NCBI GenBank assembly: GCA_019745195.1
Contig: JAIETL010000025.1
Coordinates: 1-55,959, forward strand
Direction: 5' to 3'
DNA: 55,959 nucleotides
DNA from: Beijerinckiaceae bacterium
GTDB lineage: Bacteria; Pseudomonadota; Alphaproteobacteria; Rhizobiales; Beijerinckiaceae
In this document: piece by piece, positions 1-9,573 of the stretch
How the letters are laid out: every line of letters starts with the position of its first letter
How positions within the stretch are numbered: the first letter of the stretch is position 1
Notes under the pieces: model-generated
Database searches by the model: none
What the model was told of the DNA's origin: nothing
What the model saw: only the letters and a program-made list of their open reading frames with translations
Position numbers and translations under genes: made by a program

Positions 1-452
1 CGGGGCGCCGGCGCCAACGGCGCCGCGCACCGGCTCGACCAGCCGGCAGCGGGGGCTTGCCCCCGACCCGGAAGCGAGACCGCCAGAGGGCCGGCCCCGC
101 CCGGCCCGCCGCTGCGTCCCTCGTAGAAAACGGTCATCACCGAGCAGCGCACCGTTGTCTCGCCCTGCACCGCCACGACCTTGCCGGTGAAGACCGCCTT
201 GTTCTCCTTGTCGAGCACGTCGAGCTTGTCGGCGTCGATCTTGATCGGCTCCTTGCTGTCGCCGCCGAGGCCGCCGAGCGGCGAGTTCTGGCCGCGACCG
301 CGACCTCCCTGCGCCGGGGCGACCGGAGCGGCCTGCGCCACGACCGTCTTGCCCTGCTGCGCTAAGGCCGGGGTCGCGACGGGCGAACCCGGGCCGGCTA
401 CCATCAGGGCGAGCCCCGCGGCGAGAATCGAATGGCTCAAGGCAAGCTGCAT
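1..452 (-). CDS. lptA: LptA/OstA-like LPS transport periplasmic protein (3' end cut off by window)
   Basis: This is the N-terminal part of the periplasmic protein that bridges LptC and LptD in lipopolysaccharide transport. Reading leftward from an ATG at 452, the frame stays open to the window edge. It starts with a signal peptide (about 30 residues, ending ATPALAQQ) and a Gly/Arg-rich linker. The start of the OstA beta-jellyroll follows, with IKIDADKLDVLDKENKAVF and then VVAVQGETTVRCSVMTVFYEG. It lies 8 bases downstream of lptC, the usual order. The last 40 or so visible residues are Gly/Ala/Pro/Arg-rich low complexity, so the reading frame near the edge cannot be verified. Confidence 0.85.
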   Translation of the reverse strand, partial: MQLALSHSILAAGLALMVAGPGSPVATPALAQQGKTVVAQAAPVAPAQGGRGRGQNSPLGGLGGDSKEPIKIDADKLDVLDKENKAVFTGKVVAVQGETTVRCSVMTVFYEGRSGGPGGAGPLAVSLPGRGQAPAAGWSSRCAAPLAPAP

Positions 453-460
453 GTCGCGTC

Positions 461-1240
461 TCAATTCGGTTGTGCGGGCGGCGACGCCGCGCCGCCCGGC
501 GCAGGCGCAACCTCGGCCCGCCGCAGAAGTTCCAGATCGGGCTTGCTGCCCTCGCGCTCGGGGCCGGCGAGCGTCCCCTTGGGAGCATTCTCGATGACCG
601 CGCGCACGCGTCCGTCGAACGCGATCAATGCGCCATTGTCCTTCACGTCGAGTGAATCGGCATCGACCGTGGTCGTGCCGAGATTGACCCTGACCGGCTG
701 CTTCGAGACCACGGTGCCGGCCTTGAAGTCGATATCGGCGTTCTGCATGCGGATGTCGTAGCCGGTTTCGGTGCGGACCCTGACATCGTCGATCAGTTTC
801 AGCTTCTCGGCCTGGGTGTTGAACAGGCCGGTCTTCGCGTTGACCGTGACCCAGCCCTCGCGCTCCATCTGCAGGCGGGCCGTCAGCGTCACCAGTTCGA
901 CCTCGGTCGGGTTGCGGATGTCCTGCAGCGCGGCCTCCGCATTGACCTCATAGGGGCGGTTGTCCTTGCGATAGCCCGAGAGGCGCGGCGTCTCCATCCT
1001 GACCTTGCCGTTCTGGATGCCGACCGCACCGCCGGACAGCCCCGGCAATGCGCGCAGCGGGCTCAGGAACGGCGTCACGACCAGGCCGAGGACGGCAACC
1101 ACGGCGCCGAGCGGGATCGCAAGCCGCAGGAAGCGCACCACGAGCGTATGCCGTCGCGCCGATCTGAACACCGCCTGACGCGGGTTCTGACGGCCGGTTG
1201 GTGCGGGGACCCAATGGTCCGATGTCATCGCCAAAGTCAT
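461..1240 (-). CDS. lptC: LPS export ABC transporter periplasmic protein LptC
   Basis: LptC is the single-pass inner-membrane protein that takes LPS from LptBFG and hands it to LptA. The 259-residue product has a basic cytoplasmic N-terminus, one transmembrane helix at about residues 35-58 (LRLAIPLGAVVAVLGLVV), and a periplasmic region with the repeating beta-strand pattern of the YrbK/LptC fold (TARLQMEREGWVTVNAKTG, LKLIDDVRVRTETGYDI). A Pro/Ala-rich tail follows. An internal ATG at 1228 (MTSDHW) is an alternative start; neither has a strong ribosome binding site. It is co-transcribed with lptA. Confidence 0.88.
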   Translation of the reverse strand: MTLAMTSDHWVPAPTGRQNPRQAVFRSARRHTLVVRFLRLAIPLGAVVAVLGLVVTPFLSPLRALPGLSGGAVGIQNGKVRMETPRLSGYRKDNRPYEVNAEAALQDIRNPTEVELVTLTARLQMEREGWVTVNAKTGLFNTQAEKLKLIDDVRVRTETGYDIRMQNADIDFKAGTVVSKQPVRVNLGTTTVDADSLDVKDNGALIAFDGRVRAVIENAPKGTLAGPEREGSKPDLELLRRAEVAPAPGGAASPPAQPN

Positions 1241-1418
1241 GCCCCGCGAAATGGCAGCCGCTGACGGCTTTTTCGTGTCGGCGGCGCGCCGGCCTCGCGG
1301 ATGCGAGAGACGGGCCCGTGGCTCAAACTGACGCTACGAGACGTGGAATTTGTCAATAACCAGACCGGGATTTGGGGAACGGCAGCCTGGATTTCGCGCA
1401 AGACTTATCGGGACCGGG

Positions 1419-2033
1419 TCAAGTATGCGCGAAGATGTCGGTCTCAGACCAACCGGCGAGATCGAGTTCGGCGCGATAGGGCAGGAAGTCGAAGCTCGCG
1501 GCGGCAAGATGCGAGCGGTTCTCGCGCGCCAGCAGAGTGGTCAAGCGCGCGTGCAGCGCGTGCAGATGCAGCACGTCCGACGCCGCATAGGCGAGCTGCG
1601 CCTCGCTCAACGTCTCAGCGCCCCAGTCCGAGGATTGCTGCTGCTTCGACAGTTCGATGCCGAGCAGTTCGCGGACCAGATCCTTCAGGCCATGGCGGTC
1701 GGTGTAGGTGCGGGTCAGCTTCGAGGCGATCTTGGTGCAGAACACCGGCCCGGTGACGACGCCGAAGGCGTGCTGCAGCACGGCGATATCGAAGCGGGCG
1801 AAATGGAACAGCTTCAGCACCGCAGGGTCGGCGAGCAGCCTGATCAGGTTGACCGGCTGGCTGGCGCCTTTCGTGATCTGCACGACATCGGCCGAGCCGT
1901 CGCCCCGTGAGAGCTGCACCACGCAGAGCCGGTCGCGATGCGGGTTCAGGCCGAGCGTCTCGGTGTCGATCGCGACGATGGGACCGAGGTCGAGATCGTC
2001 CGGCAGGTCGCCGCGATGCAGGCGGATCGTCAT
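1419..2033 (-). CDS. RNase D-type 3'-5' exonuclease (exonuclease domain only)
   Basis: The 204-residue protein is a DEDDy 3'-5' exonuclease of the ribonuclease D family, expected to trim RNA 3' ends. The first acidic motif is AIDTETLGL (D23, E25), the second is FHFARFDIAVLQHAFG, and the third is YAASDVLHLHAL with the tyrosine of the DEDDy subtype. The C-terminal HRDC domain of E. coli Rnd is missing; this short form is common in alphaproteobacteria. A GTG at 2042 extends the frame, but AGAGG lies directly against it and is properly spaced for the ATG at 2033, so I chose 2033. It lies just upstream of lptC on the same strand, separated by 178 bases that hold no gene. Confidence 0.88.
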   Translation of the reverse strand: MTIRLHRGDLPDDLDLGPIVAIDTETLGLNPHRDRLCVVQLSRGDGSADVVQITKGASQPVNLIRLLADPAVLKLFHFARFDIAVLQHAFGVVTGPVFCTKIASKLTRTYTDRHGLKDLVRELLGIELSKQQQSSDWGAETLSEAQLAYAASDVLHLHALHARLTTLLARENRSHLAAASFDFLPYRAELDLAGWSETDIFAHT

Positions 2034-2251
2034 GGCGGACACCTCTCTCAGGACATGCGGGCGGTCATCCTGCCACGCAGGAACCCTGCGGACCTCGATC
2101 GCATCGCGTCCGACCCGGAGCTAACGGCGCGACGGCGGGCGTTCAAGCGTTTTCTCGGGACAGCCCCTCCCCGCCGACGTTAACCTTTTCTTCACCATAA
2201 GCTTCAAGCCGGCGCGGGAGCATGCCACAAGGGCTGACCGGAGCCTGATGC

Positions 2252-2680
2252 ATGTCGCTCGTTCGCCTGTTCACAGCCATTGAGGGCCGCATCGGCCTCG
2301 CGCCGTTCTGGCTCGGCAGCGTCGCGGTCGCGCTTGTTCTGCTGCTGGTCGAGCGGGCGGCTCAGCATCTCGTGCCATTCGACGCCACCCGGGTCGTCGC
2401 CTTCGCGAACGCGTTCGCGCTGTTCCCTCTGGCGGCGCTCGCCGCCAAGCGCGCCGTCGATCGCGGCAGCGCGCCCGTCTTCGGCATCCTGCTGGTCTGT
2501 GCGATCGTACTGCCGGGCGAACTGAAACCGGCGCTGTCGAGCGCCTGGGCACCGTCGCTGGACACGATCTCGCTGATCGCCTGGATCGTCGCGCTGGTCG
2601 ATCTCGGCCTGATGCCGGGCGCACGCACAGATGACGAGGCGGTTGCGGACACGCCCGTCGATGCTAAACCGGCGGGATGA
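2252..2680 (+). CDS. DUF805-like small membrane protein
   Basis: A 142-residue membrane protein with about four predicted hydrophobic segments. Its start, [17 protein letters not shown], resembles the Gly-Arg-Ile...Phe-Trp signature of DUF805 (YhaH-like) proteins, whose function is unknown. The start is supported by GGAG about 10 bases upstream. Its stop overlaps the dapE start (ATGA), so the two are probably co-transcribed and translationally coupled, although no link to lysine synthesis is known. The family assignment rests on the N-terminal motif and topology only. Confidence 0.65.
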   Translation: MSLVRLFTAIEGRIGLAPFWLGSVAVALVLLLVERAAQHLVPFDATRVVAFANAFALFPLAALAAKRAVDRGSAPVFGILLVCAIVLPGELKPALSSAWAPSLDTISLIAWIVALVDLGLMPGARTDDEAVADTPVDAKPAG

Positions 2681-3867
2681 GCCAGACTCCTCCGTTCGAC
2701 CCCACCGACCCCGTCGCCCTCGCCCAGGCCCTGATCCGCTGCCCGTCCGTGACGCCCGACGAGGGCGGCGCGCTCGCCCTGCTGGAAAGCGTTCTGGCGG
2801 CTGAAGGCTACGCGGTCCATCGCCCGGTCTTCGGCGAGCCCGGCACGGCGGACGTCGAGAACCTCTATGCCCGCATCGGGATGGAGAGCCCCGTCTTCGT
2901 CATCGCCGGCCATACCGACGTGGTGCCGATCGGCGACGCCGCCGCCTGGACGCGCGATCCTTTCTCCGGAGAGATCGCGGACGGGGCGCTGCATGGACGC
3001 GGCGCCTGCGACATGAAGGGCGGGCTCGCGGCCATGATCGCGGCCGCCCTGCGCTACCGCCGCGACAATCCCGACGCGAAGGGCTCGATCGCGTTCCTGA
3101 TCACCGGCGACGAGGAGGGGCCGGCCGTCAACGGCACGGTCAAGCTGCTCGACTGGGCGCACAGGCGCGGCGAGCGCTTCGACCATTGCCTGCTCGGCGA
3201 ACCGACCAATCCGGCCGCGATGAGCGACATGATCAAGATCGGCCGGCGCGGCTCGCTGACGGGCAAGCTCACCGTCAACGGCCGGCAGGGCCATGTCGGC
3301 TATCCCCATCTCGCAGACAATCCGATCCGGGGCATGGTCCGGCTGCTGGCGGCGCTGGATGCCGCCCCGCTCGACGCCGGCACGGAGCATTTCGACCCGA
3401 GCAATCTCGAGGTGACGACGCTCGATGTCGGCAACCCCGCGACCAATGTCGTGCCGGCGCAGGCGAAGGCCGTGTTCAACATCCGCTTCAACGACGTCTG
3501 GACGCCGCAGACGCTGGCCGCCGAGATCGAGCGCCGGCTGCGTGAGGCAGCCGGCAACACGGTGCGCTACGAGATCGCGTTCCAGCCGACCAATGCCGTC
3601 GCCTTCCTGACGCAGCCGGGGCCGTTCGTCGCGATGGTGGGGGATGCCGTGGAGGCGCAGACCGGCAGGCGGCCGGCGCTCTCGACCACGGGGGGCACCT
3701 CGGATGCGCGCTTCATCAAGAGCTATTGCCCGGTGGTGGAGTACGGCCCCGTCGGAAAGACGATGCATCAGGTCAACGAGGAGGTGGCGCTCGCCGATCT
3801 CGTCGCGCTGGAGGCGATCACGCACCGGCTACTGACGACCTATTTCGCCGCCACGGCACAGGCTTGA
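2677..3867 (+). CDS. dapE: Succinyl-diaminopimelate desuccinylase
   Basis: DapE is a cytoplasmic two-metal M20 amidohydrolase that cleaves N-succinyl-LL-2,6-diaminopimelate to LL-DAP and succinate in the lysine/peptidoglycan pathway. The 396-residue product has the metal motifs [11 protein letters not shown] (H79, D81), [10 protein letters not shown] and [13 protein letters not shown] (catalytic and metal-binding Glu), and later [12 protein letters not shown] and [12 protein letters not shown]. The internal dimerisation domain is present and the length is normal. It overlaps the preceding DUF805-like gene by 4 bases. dapB, which acts earlier in the same pathway, lies about 13 kb away. Confidence 0.95.
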   Translation: MSQTPPFDPTDPVALAQALIRCPSVTPDEGGALALLESVLAAEGYAVHRPVFGEPGTADVENLYARIGMESPVFVIAGHTDVVPIGDAAAWTRDPFSGEIADGALHGRGACDMKGGLAAMIAAALRYRRDNPDAKGSIAFLITGDEEGPAVNGTVKLLDWAHRRGERFDHCLLGEPTNPAAMSDMIKIGRRGSLTGKLTVNGRQGHVGYPHLADNPIRGMVRLLAALDAAPLDAGTEHFDPSNLEVTTLDVGNPATNVVPAQAKAVFNIRFNDVWTPQTLAAEIERRLREAAGNTVRYEIAFQPTNAVAFLTQPGPFVAMVGDAVEAQTGRRPALSTTGGTSDARFIKSYCPVVEYGPVGKTMHQVNEEVALADLVALEAITHRLLTTYFAATAQA

Positions 3868-3978
3868 CGCAACGGCACGCGCCTTCCTAAGCTCCAGACG
3901 AAAGTCTTACGTCGTTTGGATGATCCGCATCGGCGATGCGGAAGGCCATGCGGCGGGGACAGGCTGGGGGCGCGGGCG

Positions 3979-4566
3979 ATGCTGTTGGCGGCCGATGCGG
4001 TGACCCGTTGCCTGCGCGGAACCTGGCGGCTGATGTCGGCCGGACCGACCGCGCTGCCCGAACTCGACCTCTCGCGACAGGGCCTGAGCCGATCCTGCCT
4101 CGCCATGGTTCTGACCGCGCCGGCGCTGGTCGCTGCCCTCGCCGCCGAGAACGCGATGGCCGGGCTCTCCAACGCCGCCGGCCTGTTCCAGTCGCCAGCG
4201 CTGGCGATGGCGGTGCTCGCCTCGCAGATCGCCGCCTTCCTCATGGTCCCGGCGCTGATCGCGGTCCTCGCCCCGCATCTGCTGCGCACGCCCGCCTTTG
4301 CGGCTTTCGTCATCGCCTGGAACTGGACGGAGGTGCTTTGCGCCAGCCTGCTCGCGGTGCCGGCGCTGGTCCATGCGATCGGCTGGTCGACGCCGGAACT
4401 CGCGATCGCGCAATGGCTCGCCTTCGCCGCGATCGCGGCGAAACTGCGCTATGCTGCCGCTGTGGCGACGCTCGGCCGGGAGCGCGGCGTCGCGCTGCTG
4501 GTCGTGACGGCAAGCTTTCTGGCACAGGCGGGCGTGACGCGACTGCTCGGCCTGTGGGGTTTTTGA
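3979..4566 (+). CDS. Hypothetical membrane protein
   Basis: A 195-residue protein with about four to five hydrophobic helices (LAMVLTAPALVAALAAEN, ALAMAVLASQIAAFLMVPALIAVLA, FAAFVIAWNWTEVLCASLLAVPALV and a C-terminal VALLVVTASFLAQAGVTRLLG). I do not recognise a named family. I placed the start at the ATG of MLLAADAVTRCLRG because the in-frame extension upstream is Arg/Gly-rich and looks non-coding. It ends one base before the convergent truA stop. Similar proteins of unknown role follow dapE in related genomes as far as I recall, which I cannot verify here. Confidence 0.65.
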   Translation: MLLAADAVTRCLRGTWRLMSAGPTALPELDLSRQGLSRSCLAMVLTAPALVAALAAENAMAGLSNAAGLFQSPALAMAVLASQIAAFLMVPALIAVLAPHLLRTPAFAAFVIAWNWTEVLCASLLAVPALVHAIGWSTPELAIAQWLAFAAIAAKLRYAAAVATLGRERGVALLVVTASFLAQAGVTRLLGLWGF

Positions 4567-4567
4567 G

Positions 4568-5305
4568 TCAGTAATCCACGCCGGCCAGATACAACCCGCA
4601 GGGCGGGGCCAGCGCCGCGCATTGCGAGCGGTCCCGCGAAGCCAGCACCTTGGCCATCTTGGTCTCCGGCCAGCGCGCTGCCCCGACCATTTTCAGGCAG
4701 CCCACCATCGAACGGACCTGATGATGCAGGAAGGAGCGGGCATGGACATAGGCCACGATCTCCTCGCCCTCGCGCCTGACGTCGAAGCGGTCGAGCGTGC
4801 GCATCGGGCTGTTGGCCTGGCATTCGGCGGCGCGGAAGGTCGTGAAGTCATGGTGGCCGAGCAGGGATTTGGCGGCCCGGTCCATCGCCTCGTGGTCGAG
4901 TCTGACCGGAACATGCCAGAGCCGGTTCAGGTCGAGCGCGGGCTGGGCGCGCCGGTCGATGATGCGGTAGACGTAATGGCGGCGTTTCGCCGAGATGCGG
5001 GCATCGAAATCGTCGGACACGGCTTCCGCGCTCACCACCGCGACCGGGACGCGCTTCAGCCGGGCGTTCGTCGCGTCGCGCACGACATCGGTGCGCCAGT
5101 CCTTCTCCAGATCGACATGGGCGACCTGATGGGTGGCATGGACGCCGGCATCGGTGCGCCCGGCGCAATGCAGCCGGACGGGATGGCCGCAGAAACCCTC
5201 AATCGAATCCTCGACGCTCTGCTGCACCGAGGGACCGTTGAGCTGGCGCTGCCAGCCGGAGAACGGCGTGCCGTCATATTCGATGACGAGCTTGTAGCGC
5301 GGCAT
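4568..5305 (-). CDS. truA: tRNA pseudouridine(38-40) synthase TruA
   Basis: TruA isomerises uridines 38, 39 and 40 in the tRNA anticodon stem-loop. The 245-residue product begins PRYKLVIEYDGTPFSGWQRQ and carries the catalytic Asp in CAGRTDAGVHATHQVAH (D52). The conserved RSFLHHQVRSMVGCLKMVG and CGLYLAGVDY motifs are near the C-terminus. Length is typical. Its start overlaps the fmt stop by one base (TGATG), so translation is coupled to fmt. The def-fmt-truA order on one strand is common in alphaproteobacteria. Confidence 0.95.
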   Translation of the reverse strand: MPRYKLVIEYDGTPFSGWQRQLNGPSVQQSVEDSIEGFCGHPVRLHCAGRTDAGVHATHQVAHVDLEKDWRTDVVRDATNARLKRVPVAVVSAEAVSDDFDARISAKRRHYVYRIIDRRAQPALDLNRLWHVPVRLDHEAMDRAAKSLLGHHDFTTFRAAECQANSPMRTLDRFDVRREGEEIVAYVHARSFLHHQVRSMVGCLKMVGAARWPETKMAKVLASRDRSQCAALAPPCGLYLAGVDY

Positions 5306-6234
5306 CAGATCTTGCTGCCGGGGAGGAGCCGCGTGCCGCGCAGGAACTCTGCGCCGCTCATCGGCTTGCCGCCGGCGCGTTGGACTTGGCAGAGCCTGAC
5401 CGCACCTTCGGCGCAGGCGACCGTGGCCTCGTCGTCGAGCAGCGTGCCGGGCTCGGCCGCGCCGCCCGCCAGCGCCGTACGAAGGACCTTCAGCCGCTCA
5501 GGCCCCTTGCCGAGGTCGATCTCCGCGAAGGCGCCGGGAAAGGGCGACAGCCCCCGCGCCAGATCGTGGAGCTGGCTCGCCGCACGCGCCCAGCTCAGCC
5601 GGCCCTCTGCGTTGGTCAGCTTTGCGGCGTAGGTGACGCCCTCCTCCGGCTGCGGCGTGAAGCGCAAGGCCCCGCGCCCGAGCGCGGCGAGCGCCCGCGT
5701 CATCAGGTCCGCGCCCAAGGGGCTGAGCGCGTCATGCAGTTCGCCCGCCGTCATGGCCGGGCCGATGGCGATGCTCTCGACCATGCCGACCGGGCCGGTG
5801 TCGAGCCCGGCTTCCATCTTCATGACGCAGACGCCGCTCTGCGCATCGCCCGCCATCACCGCCCGCTGAATCGGCGCAGCCCCGCGCCAGCGCGGCAGCA
5901 GCGAGGCGTGCAGGTTGAGGCAGCCTAGCTCCGGCAGATCGAGAATGCTCTGCGGCAGGATCATGCCATAGGCGACGACGACGGCGACATCGGCCTGATG
6001 CGCGGCGAAGGCCTCGGCGGCCTCCGGCGTCCGCAGCGTCTTCGGCGTCAGCACGGGGACGCCGAAGCGCTCGGCGGCGCGCTGGACCGGCGATGGCTTG
6101 AATTCCAGCCCGCGCCCGGCCTGCGCCGGCGCACGCGTATAGCAGGCCACGACCTCATGCCCGTGGCCGACGATCTCGGTCAGCGTCGGCACGGCGAAAT
6201 CGGGCGTGCCCATGAAGACGACGCGAAGGGTCAT
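5305..6234 (-). CDS. fmt: Methionyl-tRNA formyltransferase
   Basis: Fmt formylates initiator Met-tRNA using 10-formyltetrahydrofolate. The 309-residue protein starts [16 protein letters not shown], and has the folate-binding and catalytic segment [19 protein letters not shown] (Asn-x-His plus SLLPRWRG) and the later METGLDTGP-type motif ([11 protein letters not shown]). The C-terminal OB-fold follows. AAGG lies about 7 bases before the start. It lies between def, which removes the formyl group, and truA, forming a translation-related cluster. A palindromic repeat separates it from def. Confidence 0.95.
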   Translation of the reverse strand: MTLRVVFMGTPDFAVPTLTEIVGHGHEVVACYTRAPAQAGRGLEFKPSPVQRAAERFGVPVLTPKTLRTPEAAEAFAAHQADVAVVVAYGMILPQSILDLPELGCLNLHASLLPRWRGAAPIQRAVMAGDAQSGVCVMKMEAGLDTGPVGMVESIAIGPAMTAGELHDALSPLGADLMTRALAALGRGALRFTPQPEEGVTYAAKLTNAEGRLSWARAASQLHDLARGLSPFPGAFAEIDLGKGPERLKVLRTALAGGAAEPGTLLDDEATVACAEGAVRLCQVQRAGGKPMSGAEFLRGTRLLPGSKI

Positions 6235-6262
6235 GGCAGAGCCTTCGGTGCAGGCCGAACCC

Positions 6263-6343
6263 CGTCATTGCGAGCGAAGCGAAGCAATCCAGAGCCGCGT
6301 GCTCGATGTCCTCCTGGGTTGCTTCGCTTCGCTCGCAATGACG
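6263..6343. repeat. Palindromic intergenic repeat, family A (copy 1)
   Basis: A long inverted repeat: the left arm CGTCATTGCGAGCGAAGCGA at 6263 onward is mirrored by GCTTCGCTTCGCTCGCAATG plus ACG ending at 6343. It can fold into a long hairpin between fmt and def. A second copy of the same family is at 38986-39061. Such elements are common in Rhizobiales intergenic regions. Confidence 0.85.
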
Positions 6344-6361
6344 GATGAGAGGCGGCCATGT

Positions 6362-6898
6362 TCACGCGGCGCTGTCCCGCTTGGCCTGCTTGGCGAAGCG
6401 CTTGGTCACGCGCTCGCGCTTCAGCCGCGAGAGATGGTCGATGAAGAGCACGCCGTTGAGATGGTCGATCTCGTGCTGGAGGCAGGTGGCGAGGATGCCG
6501 TCGGCCTCGATCTCCCGCGTCGTTTCGTCGAGGTCCATGTAACGCACCCTGATCGACGCCGGCCTGTCGACCTCCTCGTAATATTCCGGGATCGAGAGGC
6601 AGCCTTCCTCATGGGTATTCATCTCGTCGGACGACCAGACAATTTCGGGATTGATGAAGACCTGCGGCTCTTTAGGCGTCGGCTCCTCGCCCTCGGGCGC
6701 GGGCTTGGCGAGGTCGATGGTCACGACGCGGCTCGGCACGCCGATCTGGATCGCGGCGAGCCCGATGCCGGGCGCGTCATACATCGTCTCGAACATGTCC
6801 GCGACGAGCTTTCTGATCTCGGGCGTGATCGCGGTCACGGGCGCGGAGACCTGGCGCAGCACGGAATCGGGCAGGATGACGAGCGGACGGATGGCCAT
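6362..6898 (-). CDS. def: Peptide deformylase
   Basis: Def is an iron/zinc metalloenzyme that removes the formyl group from nascent proteins. The 178-residue product has all three family motifs in order: GIGLAAIQ (residues 44-51), EGCLS (98-102, metal-binding Cys) and QHEIDHLNG (two metal-binding His and the catalytic Glu, about 141-149). An upstream in-frame extension exists, but the start at [15 protein letters not shown] matches the family. It precedes fmt on the same strand with a palindromic repeat between them, consistent with a def-fmt-truA transcription unit. Confidence 0.95.
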   Translation of the reverse strand: MAIRPLVILPDSVLRQVSAPVTAITPEIRKLVADMFETMYDAPGIGLAAIQIGVPSRVVTIDLAKPAPEGEEPTPKEPQVFINPEIVWSSDEMNTHEEGCLSIPEYYEEVDRPASIRVRYMDLDETTREIEADGILATCLQHEIDHLNGVLFIDHLSRLKRERVTKRFAKQAKRDSAA

Positions 6899-7015
6899 AG
6901 GGGGCTCTGCGCGGAAATTTCGAAGACGATGCCGCGACATAAGCCGTTGTGGGCGAACGGTCAAACCGTTCCGCTTTCGTTCGATTTCCGCTTTCGAATC
7001 GGTTAGGCTGCCGTG

Positions 7016-8200
7016 ATGAACGAAATCGCCTTTACCCTGCTCGACAGACCCGTCCTCTGGAGCGAGGCCGCGCTCGGCTTCGCGGGCTTGAGCCTGCTGC
7101 TGCTCGTCTCGGTCGTCGCGGGTTCGTGGCGGGCCGCGCGGCGGCGCGAGATCGAGGCCGCGACAGCCGCCGAGCGGGCCCGCGAGATGGACGACAAGGT
7201 CGCCGAGATGAACCGCGCCCAGGCCGAACTCGCCGGGCGGATGCAGTCCATGGCCGAGATCCTCTCGACCCGGCAGGGCGACCTCGCCCGCCTCGTCGCC
7301 GACCGGATGGAGGGCCTGCGCCACCAGGTCGGCCAGGGGCTTGAGCAAAACGTCCGCCAGACCTCAGAGAGCCTCGGCAAGCTGCAGGAGCGGCTGGCGG
7401 TGATCGATTCCGCCCAAAAGAACCTGACCGACCTGACCTCCGAGGTCGTGACACTGAAGGACGTGCTCTCCAACAAGCAGGCGCGCGGCGCCTATGGCCA
7501 GGGCCGGATGGAGGCGATCATCCGTGACGGGCTGCCTTCCGCCTTCTTCGCCTTCCAGCCGCAGCTCTCCAACGGCAAGCGGCCGGACTGTCTGGTGACG
7601 CTGCCGGGCGACGGGCGCGGCCTCGTCATCGACGCGAAGTTCCCGCTGGAGAGCTTCACGCTGCTGCGCGAGGCGCGCGGCGACGACGCCAGGAAGGCTG
7701 CCGGCATGCGGGTTCGCAACGATGTCGGCGTGCATGTGAAGGACATCGCCGAGCGCTATTTCCTGGCCGGCGAAACGCAGGACATGGCGCTGCTCTTCGT
7801 GCCGTCGGAATCGATCTATGCCGATCTGCACGAGCATTTCGACGACGTGATCCAGAAGGCGAGCCGCGCCCGGATCATGATCGTCTCGCCCTCGCTGCTG
7901 GCGCTGGCGATCCAGCTCATGCAGTCGCTGGTGCGCGACGCCCGCATGCGCGAGGAGGCGCAGGTGATCCAGTCCGAAGTCGGCAAACTGCTCGCCGACG
8001 TCCGACGGCTCGGCGAGCGGGCGGAAAAGCTCGACCAGCATTTCCGCCAGGCGCAGGAGGACGTCGCCGGCATCCGAACCTCGGCCGGCAAGGTCACGAG
8101 CCGCGGCGAACGCATCGGCGCGCTGGAATTCGACGATGCGAAGGGCGAGCCGAAGCTGCCGTTTGCGGCAGGGCTGCCGCTGAAGGATGCAGCGGAGTGA
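7016..8200 (+). CDS. rmuC: DNA recombination protein RmuC
   Basis: RmuC proteins limit inversion-type recombination and carry a PD-(D/E)XK-like nuclease fold; the exact activity is poorly defined. The 394-residue product has an N-terminal transmembrane helix ([17 protein letters not shown]), a coiled coil over about residues 40-140, then the RmuC core with [28 protein letters not shown] (Asp-x-Lys of the nuclease core) and [29 protein letters not shown] three bases upstream is an equally possible start. It diverges from def and its stop abuts the convergent OsmC gene with no gap. Confidence 0.9.
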   Translation: MNEIAFTLLDRPVLWSEAALGFAGLSLLLLVSVVAGSWRAARRREIEAATAAERAREMDDKVAEMNRAQAELAGRMQSMAEILSTRQGDLARLVADRMEGLRHQVGQGLEQNVRQTSESLGKLQERLAVIDSAQKNLTDLTSEVVTLKDVLSNKQARGAYGQGRMEAIIRDGLPSAFFAFQPQLSNGKRPDCLVTLPGDGRGLVIDAKFPLESFTLLREARGDDARKAAGMRVRNDVGVHVKDIAERYFLAGETQDMALLFVPSESIYADLHEHFDDVIQKASRARIMIVSPSLLALAIQLMQSLVRDARMREEAQVIQSEVGKLLADVRRLGERAEKLDQHFRQAQEDVAGIRTSAGKVTSRGERIGALEFDDAKGEPKLPFAAGLPLKDAAE

Positions 8201-8710
8201 TCAGGCGACCGCGAGCTTGGCCGAAAGCTCCGGCTTCACGTTCAGCGTCTGGAACACCACGCAATAGCGCTCGGTCAGCTTGAGCAGCGTGTCGAGTTTT
8301 TCCTGCGGGGCGTCGGTCTCGACGTCGAAGGCAAGCCGGATCGCCTTGAAGCCGACGGGCGCGTCCTTGGCGACGCCGAGCGTGCCGCGGAAATCGAGGT
8401 CGCCTTCGGCCCGAATGAGCCCCTTCTTCAGATCGATCTCGAGCGCGGTCGCGACCGCTTTCAGTGTCACGCCGGCGCAGGCCACAAGCGCCTCCAGCAG
8501 CATGTCTCCAGAGCACAGCTCCGCGCCCGAGCCGCCGGTCGCCGGATGCAGGCCCGCCAGCGCGATGGCGCGGCCGGTCTCGACCTTGCAGGCGATGTGC
8601 TGGTCGTCGAGTTCGCCGCGCGCCTTCAGCGTGACGATTCCGGCCTCGGGCGTCTCGCGATACTGATCCTTGAGCGGGGCCTGAAGGGCGCGAAGGGCGG
8701 TGACGTCCAT
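8201..8710 (-). CDS. OsmC-family protein
   Basis: A 169-residue OsmC/Ohr-superfamily protein; members are thiol peroxidases for organic hydroperoxides or less characterised relatives. The two typical cysteines are present in GAELCSGDMLLEALVACAGVTL, and the C-terminal TERYCVVFQTLN segment resembles the YcfR/YhfA-type OsmC group rather than true Ohr. It is expected to be a cytoplasmic homodimer. It follows the ssuABC-like genes on the same strand and converges on rmuC with no spacer. The substrate cannot be told from sequence. Confidence 0.82.
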   Translation of the reverse strand: MDVTALRALQAPLKDQYRETPEAGIVTLKARGELDDQHIACKVETGRAIALAGLHPATGGSGAELCSGDMLLEALVACAGVTLKAVATALEIDLKKGLIRAEGDLDFRGTLGVAKDAPVGFKAIRLAFDVETDAPQEKLDTLLKLTERYCVVFQTLNVKPELSAKLAVA

Positions 8711-8777
8711 GGTCGGGGAGCCTCGGGTTCGGGGTGGGCGTGTCGGAGAGCTTGGTAGCGGCTCGCGCGGCCGACCG

Positions 8778-9560
8778 CTACCACCACATCCCAGCGGTCT
8801 CGGCCGCCTTGTTCTGCAGCGGGGCCTCGTCGCGCAGCGAGCGGTCGAGCGTGCGCAGCGCGTCGCGCTTGAGCGCCTCGAAGGCGGGCGAGAGCCTGTC
8901 GCGCGGGCGGGCGAGCGGGTTGTCGAGTTCGTCGAAGACGCGGCCGGGCTTCGGCTGCATCACGATGATGCGGTCCGCCAGCGTCACCGCCTCCTCGACA
9001 TCGTGGGTCACCATCACCACCGTCGGGCGGCTCTCCTCCCACAGCGCCAGCAGATGGCCGTGCAGGCTCGCCCTCGTGGTCGCGTCGAGCGCCGAGAAGG
9101 GCTCGTCCATCAGCAGGAGTTTTGGCCGCGTGATCAGGGCGCGGGCGATCGCGACGCGCTGTTGCTGGCCGCCTGACAGTTCGCGCGGCCAGCGCTTCTC
9201 GTAGCCGGCGAGCCCGACCCGGACGAGCGCGTTCGTCACCAGCCCTTCGCGCTCGAAGGCCGAGAGATGCGACAGGCCGAAGGCGATGTTGTCGGCGACG
9301 GAGAGCCAGGGAAACAGCCGCGGCTCCTGGAAGATCACGCCGACATCGGCGCGCGGTTCCCCAATCGTGTCGCCATTCAGGACGATGCGCCCTGCGCTGG
9401 GCTGGTCGAGCCCCGCGATCAGGCGCAGCAGCGTGGTCTTGCCGCAGCCGGAGCCGCCGACCAGCGCGAGGATTTCGCCAGCGGCGACCTCGACCTCGAT
9501 CCGCGACAGCGCCTGCGTGCCGTCCGCATAGGTTTTCGACAATGTCTCGAAGCGCAGCAT
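8778..9560 (-). CDS. NitT/TauT-family ABC transporter ATP-binding protein (SsuB-like)
   Basis: The ATPase of a sulfonate/taurine/nitrate-type importer. The 260-residue product has Walker A GGSGCGKTT, Q-loop VIFQEPRLFPW, signature LSGGQQQRVAIARAL, Walker B LLLMDEP and the H-loop VTHDVEEAV. The EPRLFPW Q-loop is typical of SsuB/TauB. The start at MLRFETLSKTY was chosen because upstream frame residues are Arg/Ser-rich. It lies 13 bases downstream of the permease gene in an SBP-permease-ATPase operon. Aliphatic sulfonates are the likely but unproven substrate. Confidence 0.87.
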   Translation of the reverse strand: MLRFETLSKTYADGTQALSRIEVEVAAGEILALVGGSGCGKTTLLRLIAGLDQPSAGRIVLNGDTIGEPRADVGVIFQEPRLFPWLSVADNIAFGLSHLSAFEREGLVTNALVRVGLAGYEKRWPRELSGGQQQRVAIARALITRPKLLLMDEPFSALDATTRASLHGHLLALWEESRPTVVMVTHDVEEAVTLADRIIVMQPKPGRVFDELDNPLARPRDRLSPAFEALKRDALRTLDRSLRDEAPLQNKAAETAGMWW

Positions 9561-9573
9561 CGAGGAGGGCTTT

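Noticed and set aside
2362..3825. A 487-codon minus-strand open frame opposite dapE
   Set aside because: It is an antisense shadow: highly Arg-rich with no motifs, against a full DapE on the other strand.
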